Shown: piece after piece, positions 60,153 to 64,000 of the stretch
Layout of the letters: every line of letters begins with the position of its first letter
Numbering within the stretch: the stretch's first letter is position 1
Assembly: GCA_963966185.1 (NCBI GenBank)
Contig: CAWZYM010000247.1
Coordinates: 55,001-119,000, forward strand
Source of the DNA: Rhabditoides inermis
Lineage: Eukaryota > Nematoda > Chromadorea > Rhabditida > Rhabditidae
Direction: 5' to 3'
DNA length: 64,000 nt
Notes under the pieces: model-generated
The model's input: the letters and a program-made list of their open reading frames with translations, nothing else
Database searches by the model: none
What the model was told of the DNA's origin: nothing
Translations under genes and position numbers: made by a program

Positions 60153-61448
60153 ACTAGATTGTGGTGAGTGATTGTGTTCCTTATAATACTTGTTTTCTTC
60201 TTCCTTTTTTTTGATTTGATGGTATAAACAGTCAAACTACACATTGTACACTTACTAACTTACTTGAATATTTGAATGCTCTTTCAGCTCGCAAGCGCGG
60301 AGCCCGTCTTTAGCTACAGTGAACGGTTTCGAGCTGCAGTTGCCCACTGCTCATAGTCGTTCCTGCGCCTGTAGAACAGTTTTGTAATATTGCGGACAGA
60401 ATCTGCCCAGCGATTTGGCGGCCGGATTCTCGAGTCTGGGTTCTCGAGTTACATTGAGCAGCCTCCAATCGCTAGAAGATGTACACACATGTGAAATAAA
60501 CATTCGAATACAGTTTATCCGATCCACAACAGTCAAACTAGCATGGACGAGAGCGGCGCAATAGCTTTCAATCGAACCCTAATAACGAGACTATCACTTA
60601 ACTTTGAGTCGAGTTACAGCCAGCTGGCTATCTTGCTCCAGATGGCTATCTTAGATGCAATTATGAACAACGTGTTTGAAGCATTTTGCTTTTTAAAGAT
60701 GTTTGGAAATGTCAACTTTTTTATTTAAAATTGCGTCACTGAGTGTTTCATTAATCCAACGGGAACTCACTGAAGCCGGCTATAACTCAAGTAGAGCTTA
60801 TGTCCAATTTCTGAAAGCATCTAGACAAGCTCCATCAGATAAGGGCTGTAGTTGATCTGAAGATGGGTGAGAGTGGGTGATGTTGCACTGTTGCAGCAGA
60901 TGAAGCTGTGGACGCCTTCGAACTTTTAAGCTACAAGTTTGGCGTACTGTAAACAGCAAACCTAACTACCAGTATATTTTACTGATGGTATGGTCAGTAT
61001 GTTCCTGTTGAAACAATAACGCATACCCTATTGAATTACGATACTTGGTATGATACAAAGTAGTTTCAGAGGCATCCGAGTGAAAAAGTTTTTAAAGTAT
61101 ATTTTTTACTTCCCACCTCTTCATTCGATATCACATGGTCCTTTCCTGTCCATGAAGACTGCATCTCCGAGAGTGATTGGTCCCTTTTTTCTTTTTTCCA
61201 ATTCTGTCCAGATTTCGATCAGCTCATCTTTGTTAACCAGAGCAGCGTTGGACGGAAAACATCAGTTATTCAGTTATCAAAGTTCAATAATGGCAGTCAT
61301 CAATACAACTAACTAATGCCATAAAGAAATCGTGTTCTGCCAAGAAAAGTTAGAAATACGGCAACACAACAGGGAGTTTACAATGCGGCAAACATTGAAA
61401 TGACCCTTAGACCCTAAACATTTAGCAACTTAAAGGATGACTACGGGC

Positions 61449-61790
61449 AATAAAATTTGGTCCCGCCACGAAGTCCCTGGGACGTCTTTCAAGTCGCAAT
61501 ATCTCTGTTATTTCAAAAGATATCAAAATGTGTTCAATAGGTCATTGCAATGCTTTTGAGAGTTCCCCGGAACTGCGTTGACCGATTTTTGAAAACTTCA
61601 TTTTTCAGCTAGTTATAGCCTATTTCCAATATGGACTAAACCTGTATTTTTGGCGATAATTCATTTCAAACAAATTTTCAGAACTTTTCATCTAGTAGGT
61701 GTTTCTAGCCATTATGAAAGTCATCTTTTAAAGCAAAAACTATGGCATAAACAAATGTTGCCCGGATACATCCTTCAAGGCTTCTGATAA
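61449..61790. repeat. Dispersed repeat, copy 2 (partner near 3500)
   Basis: Same order of motifs as 3500-3840: TTTGGTCCCGCCACGAAG, AAAAGATAT, GAACTGCGTTGACCGATTTT, then AGTAGG. The copies are considerably diverged. Confidence 0.55.
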
Positions 61791-62830
61791 GGCAAATATC
61801 AACTTGGGAAGTGACATCAGTAAAAGCTGAATTGTCCGTCTCTATGAAAAAAGAATGTTCAAAGTTGAGATACTACGAATACTTTCCTCTTACCGTGTCC
61901 ACATCAATATCGGATAATCGAAGATTCAAAAGAAGATCCAAAAGCGGACTGTCTCCATATGTTTTAACTTTTTTCCACAAGCCCTTGGAGCCCTTCAGCT
62001 TGGAGTTTTTCAACTTTAGTCAACGACGATGTCTCCAAAAGTCCTGAATAAAAAAAGTATTTAAAATTTACAAAATAAAAAAAATCTTCATAAAACTCTC
62101 CCGTTTCATTTACGCCTCTGATTTTCGCTAGTAAAAATTAAATTGATGTGTTTTGACACAGTCACACAGTCAAAACTGTAATGTAATGAACTCACTCACT
62201 CTGAGTGGTTGAATAGTGCAATATACTACTACGCACATGCATAGGAGTAGTGGGATTGTTAATAAATGCATAGCTAGACTATCCACTAGTCTGGCTTTGG
62301 TTGATTTAAACACATTTCTTATCGGTTGTTTACGTGATTTTTTTTTAATTCTCGAACTTGTCAATGAAGTACTGATACTGATAATAATTCACGAACAAAC
62401 TATCCGAGTGTTTATTTGTGTTCATATCTTACTGGAAAAGGTCACTCATGTTTGCACTCGTACGTTTTATCTACAGTGGGTGAACGGACTATTTTATTCG
62501 TTCGAATGGCGAGAGACAATGGAAAAGTGAGATAGCGGACACGCTGGCCGTCTGCGCTTATGGAGTGGTTAAGAATCAACGCGTGTATCTGTATATGATT
62601 CATCAGGTTGCAAAATTGTCAGTGGTAGATTTTAACACTCACCATTCACGAGGAGTGTTTGTGATGCCACAGTGGCGGATCCGGCTCATATTGTGTACAG
62701 GGGTAGCCCAAGGGGTCCCACATCGACGGCCAGAAGTAAAAGTGCAACGGACCTTTTTTTTGGATGTTTTGCGTTACGTTTTGTTTCTTGTTGCTTCTGT
62801 AAACATGTTGCTTCTGTAAACATGTTGCTT

Positions 62831-62892
62831 CCGGCCACCCGGTCTGTAAACAGTCTGTAAACCGGTCTGTAAACAGACCGGGTGGCCGAGTG
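62831..62892. repeat. Palindrome with GTCTGTAAAC subrepeats
   Basis: CCGGCCACCCGGTCTGT at the left and ACAGACCGGGTGGCC at the right are inverted. Between them GTCTGTAAAC-like units repeat three times. The right arm overlaps the start of a tRNA-like sequence. Confidence 0.6.
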
Positions 62893-62948
62893 GTGTAGTG
62901 ATCGGCGTGGCAAGCGAGGGACGCGGGTTCGATCCCTGCTGCCGCTAT
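62876..62948 (+). repeat. tRNA-like sequence
   Basis: GGTGGCCGAGTGGTGTAGTG resembles an A box of a serine- or leucine-type tRNA, and GCGGGTTCGATCCCTGC is a good T arm and B box. The acceptor ends (CCGGGTG against CCGCTAT) do not pair fully, so it is more likely a tRNA-derived repeat than a functional gene. Confidence 0.45.
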
Positions 62949-62996
62949 ACGTTTTGCTGATTCAATTCGGACTTCACGTCAGACGTCACGTCAGCG

Positions 62997-63470
62997 TCAG
63001 ACGGAGGCCGACTTTTTATGCTTATCTAGCAGCATGTTTGCGTCGCACAGAGGCTCGGATAATAGGGATTTCTTGGCTAGCTGGTCAAAAGTTTTGTCCT
63101 TCTCCACCTCCTCGGCATGCTCGGTTGACGCATGCGCCGACACGATGCCGGTCTTTTTCTCGTTCTTCTGCATCCACGTAGATGAGAGTTGATGAGGATC
63201 TTGTTTACATTGGCGAAGGTGAAGATGATTATCAGTCACCCCTCGCACTGATCTAGCAGTATCCAGGCAAACAGCATCCCAACAGCCATGACTGGGTACA
63301 CTTCGCGCCTACTTAGATTAGATTAACGTTAAAAATTTTTTTAATAACAACAGTTTTTTTGTCGACGGCGACTTGGAGGCAACTCAGCGCGAACCAGGCG
63401 GTGATTCGCCCGGTTGTATATGAGTATTTTCCCAGTATTTGGTGACCTGCAAACTTCGACAGTTCGACAT
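62997..63470 (-). CDS. Possible 3' exons of a membrane protein (partial, unresolved)
   Basis: A last-exon-like frame at 62997-63167 encodes about 56 charged residues (KNEKKTGIVSAHAS near its start, DKHKKSASV at its end) and a TGA. Upstream on the same strand, 63240-63305 reads VYPVMAVGMLFAWILLDQ, and 63355-63465 reads GRITAWFALSCLQVAVDKK, both like membrane helices. The phases of the three pieces do not fit with the splice sites I can see, so the model is incomplete and the family unknown. The rest would lie beyond the window. Confidence 0.3.
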
Positions 63471-63616
63471 GTAACAACATTTCGAACATTCAAAGATTTC
63501 AAATTCTGACCATGTTGGTGACGCACTGGAGCCCCTATTTTTGGTCACGCCATGCCAATCATTCCCTTATCATCCATGCGACGATGGAACGCTAGGACTA
63601 CTCCCACTAGATTCCC

Positions 63617-63945
63617 AATTATTATTCAAAAGTACTTCCAAGAAAAAGTAGTTGGTTTGTACTGTTGTCTCAGTTGAGCAAAAGGACTGACATGTTTTCA
63701 ATGGAGATATGTGCCAACAGGCTCTCTCTCATACCAGTGCAAAGCGGCCATATTATAATAAACGCGTTTACGAAGTTATGCAGTTATTATCTAAAAGCAC
63801 AACTTCTGTTGTAACATAACACGTCGAATAATGCTGAGAGCCTGTTTGCACATGTCTCTATTGAAAACATGTCAGTCCTTTTGCTCAACTGAGACAACAG
63901 AACAAACCAACTACTTTTACTTGGAAGTACTTTTGAAAGATAATA
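63617..63945. mobile_element. Inverted-repeat MITE
   Basis: Arms of about 115 bases (63617-63731 and 63831-63945) are reverse complements with few differences. They begin ATTATTCAAAAGTACTTCC and share TTGAGCAAAAGGACTGACAT. About 100 bases lie between. There is no coding capacity. Confidence 0.8.
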
Positions 63946-64000
63946 TCTGTCCTTTTCTTAAGTTTTGTTTCACAAAATTACATTTTCATACACGTTCGCG

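Larger units (their letters stand above)
60032..62996. other. Gene-poor region right of the chemoreceptor
   Basis: A polyadenylation signal AATAAA lies at 60147-60152. Beyond it I see an old dispersed repeat (61449-61790), a hairpin and tRNA-like sequence near 62830-62948, and short open frames without family resemblance. Confidence 0.5.

Overview
The window reads as chromosomal DNA of a nematode, probably a rhabditid-like chromadorean. The evidence is: intron-rich genes with GT-AG introns and TTTCAG-type acceptors; splice acceptors standing just upstream of start codons with no visible upstream exon, as expected for spliced-leader trans-splicing; two nematode-type serpentine chemoreceptors; a BEL/Pao (Cer-like) LTR retrotransposon; and a eukaryotic initiator tRNA-Met. 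Long GA/CT microsatellites are very frequent. I built the gene models by hand, checking splice sites and reading phase at every junction.

Layout, left to right. 1-3043 holds no gene. 3045-12800 (+) is a nine-exon gene for a secreted, cysteine-free, histidine-rich protein with many dibasic sites, of unknown function; its introns carry a long inverted repeat, a TTAA-flanked palindromic element and several tRNA-like sequences. 13155-16913 (-) is beta-ureidopropionase, with one apparent frameshift and a 1.3 kb inverted-repeat transposon in an intron. 17947-24980 (-) is a complete SLC41/MgtE-type magnesium transporter (14 exons, 492 aa). 24981-28878 is gene-poor. 28879-30858 (-) is a two-domain saposin-like secreted protein. 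33071-41828 (-) is a complete plasma-membrane calcium ATPase (23 exons, 1134 aa). 41851-46135 is gene-poor and rich in GA repeats.

46136-56990 (-) is an excitatory amino acid transporter (SLC1/EAAT; 19 exons, 559 aa) with altered signature motifs. One of its introns contains a whole serpentine receptor gene on the opposite strand (50907-52278). The intron before that contains a 3.1 kb BEL/Pao-type element with two identical 342-bp LTRs but only gag-like coding sequence, inserted nine bases after a splice donor. To the right follow the initiator tRNA-Met (57763-57834), a Str-type chemoreceptor (58328-60031, +), repeats, and poorly resolved exons of a possible membrane protein on the minus strand at the right edge.

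The genes are not an operon or a pathway. Calcium pump, magnesium transporter, glutamate transporter and chemoreceptors are common in neurons and muscle, but nothing in the sequence shows co-regulation. The most unusual items are the histidine-rich precursor, the young gag-only retrotransposon beside a splice donor, the divergent glutamate transporter with a nested receptor, and two dispersed copies of a hairpin with apparent compensatory changes.
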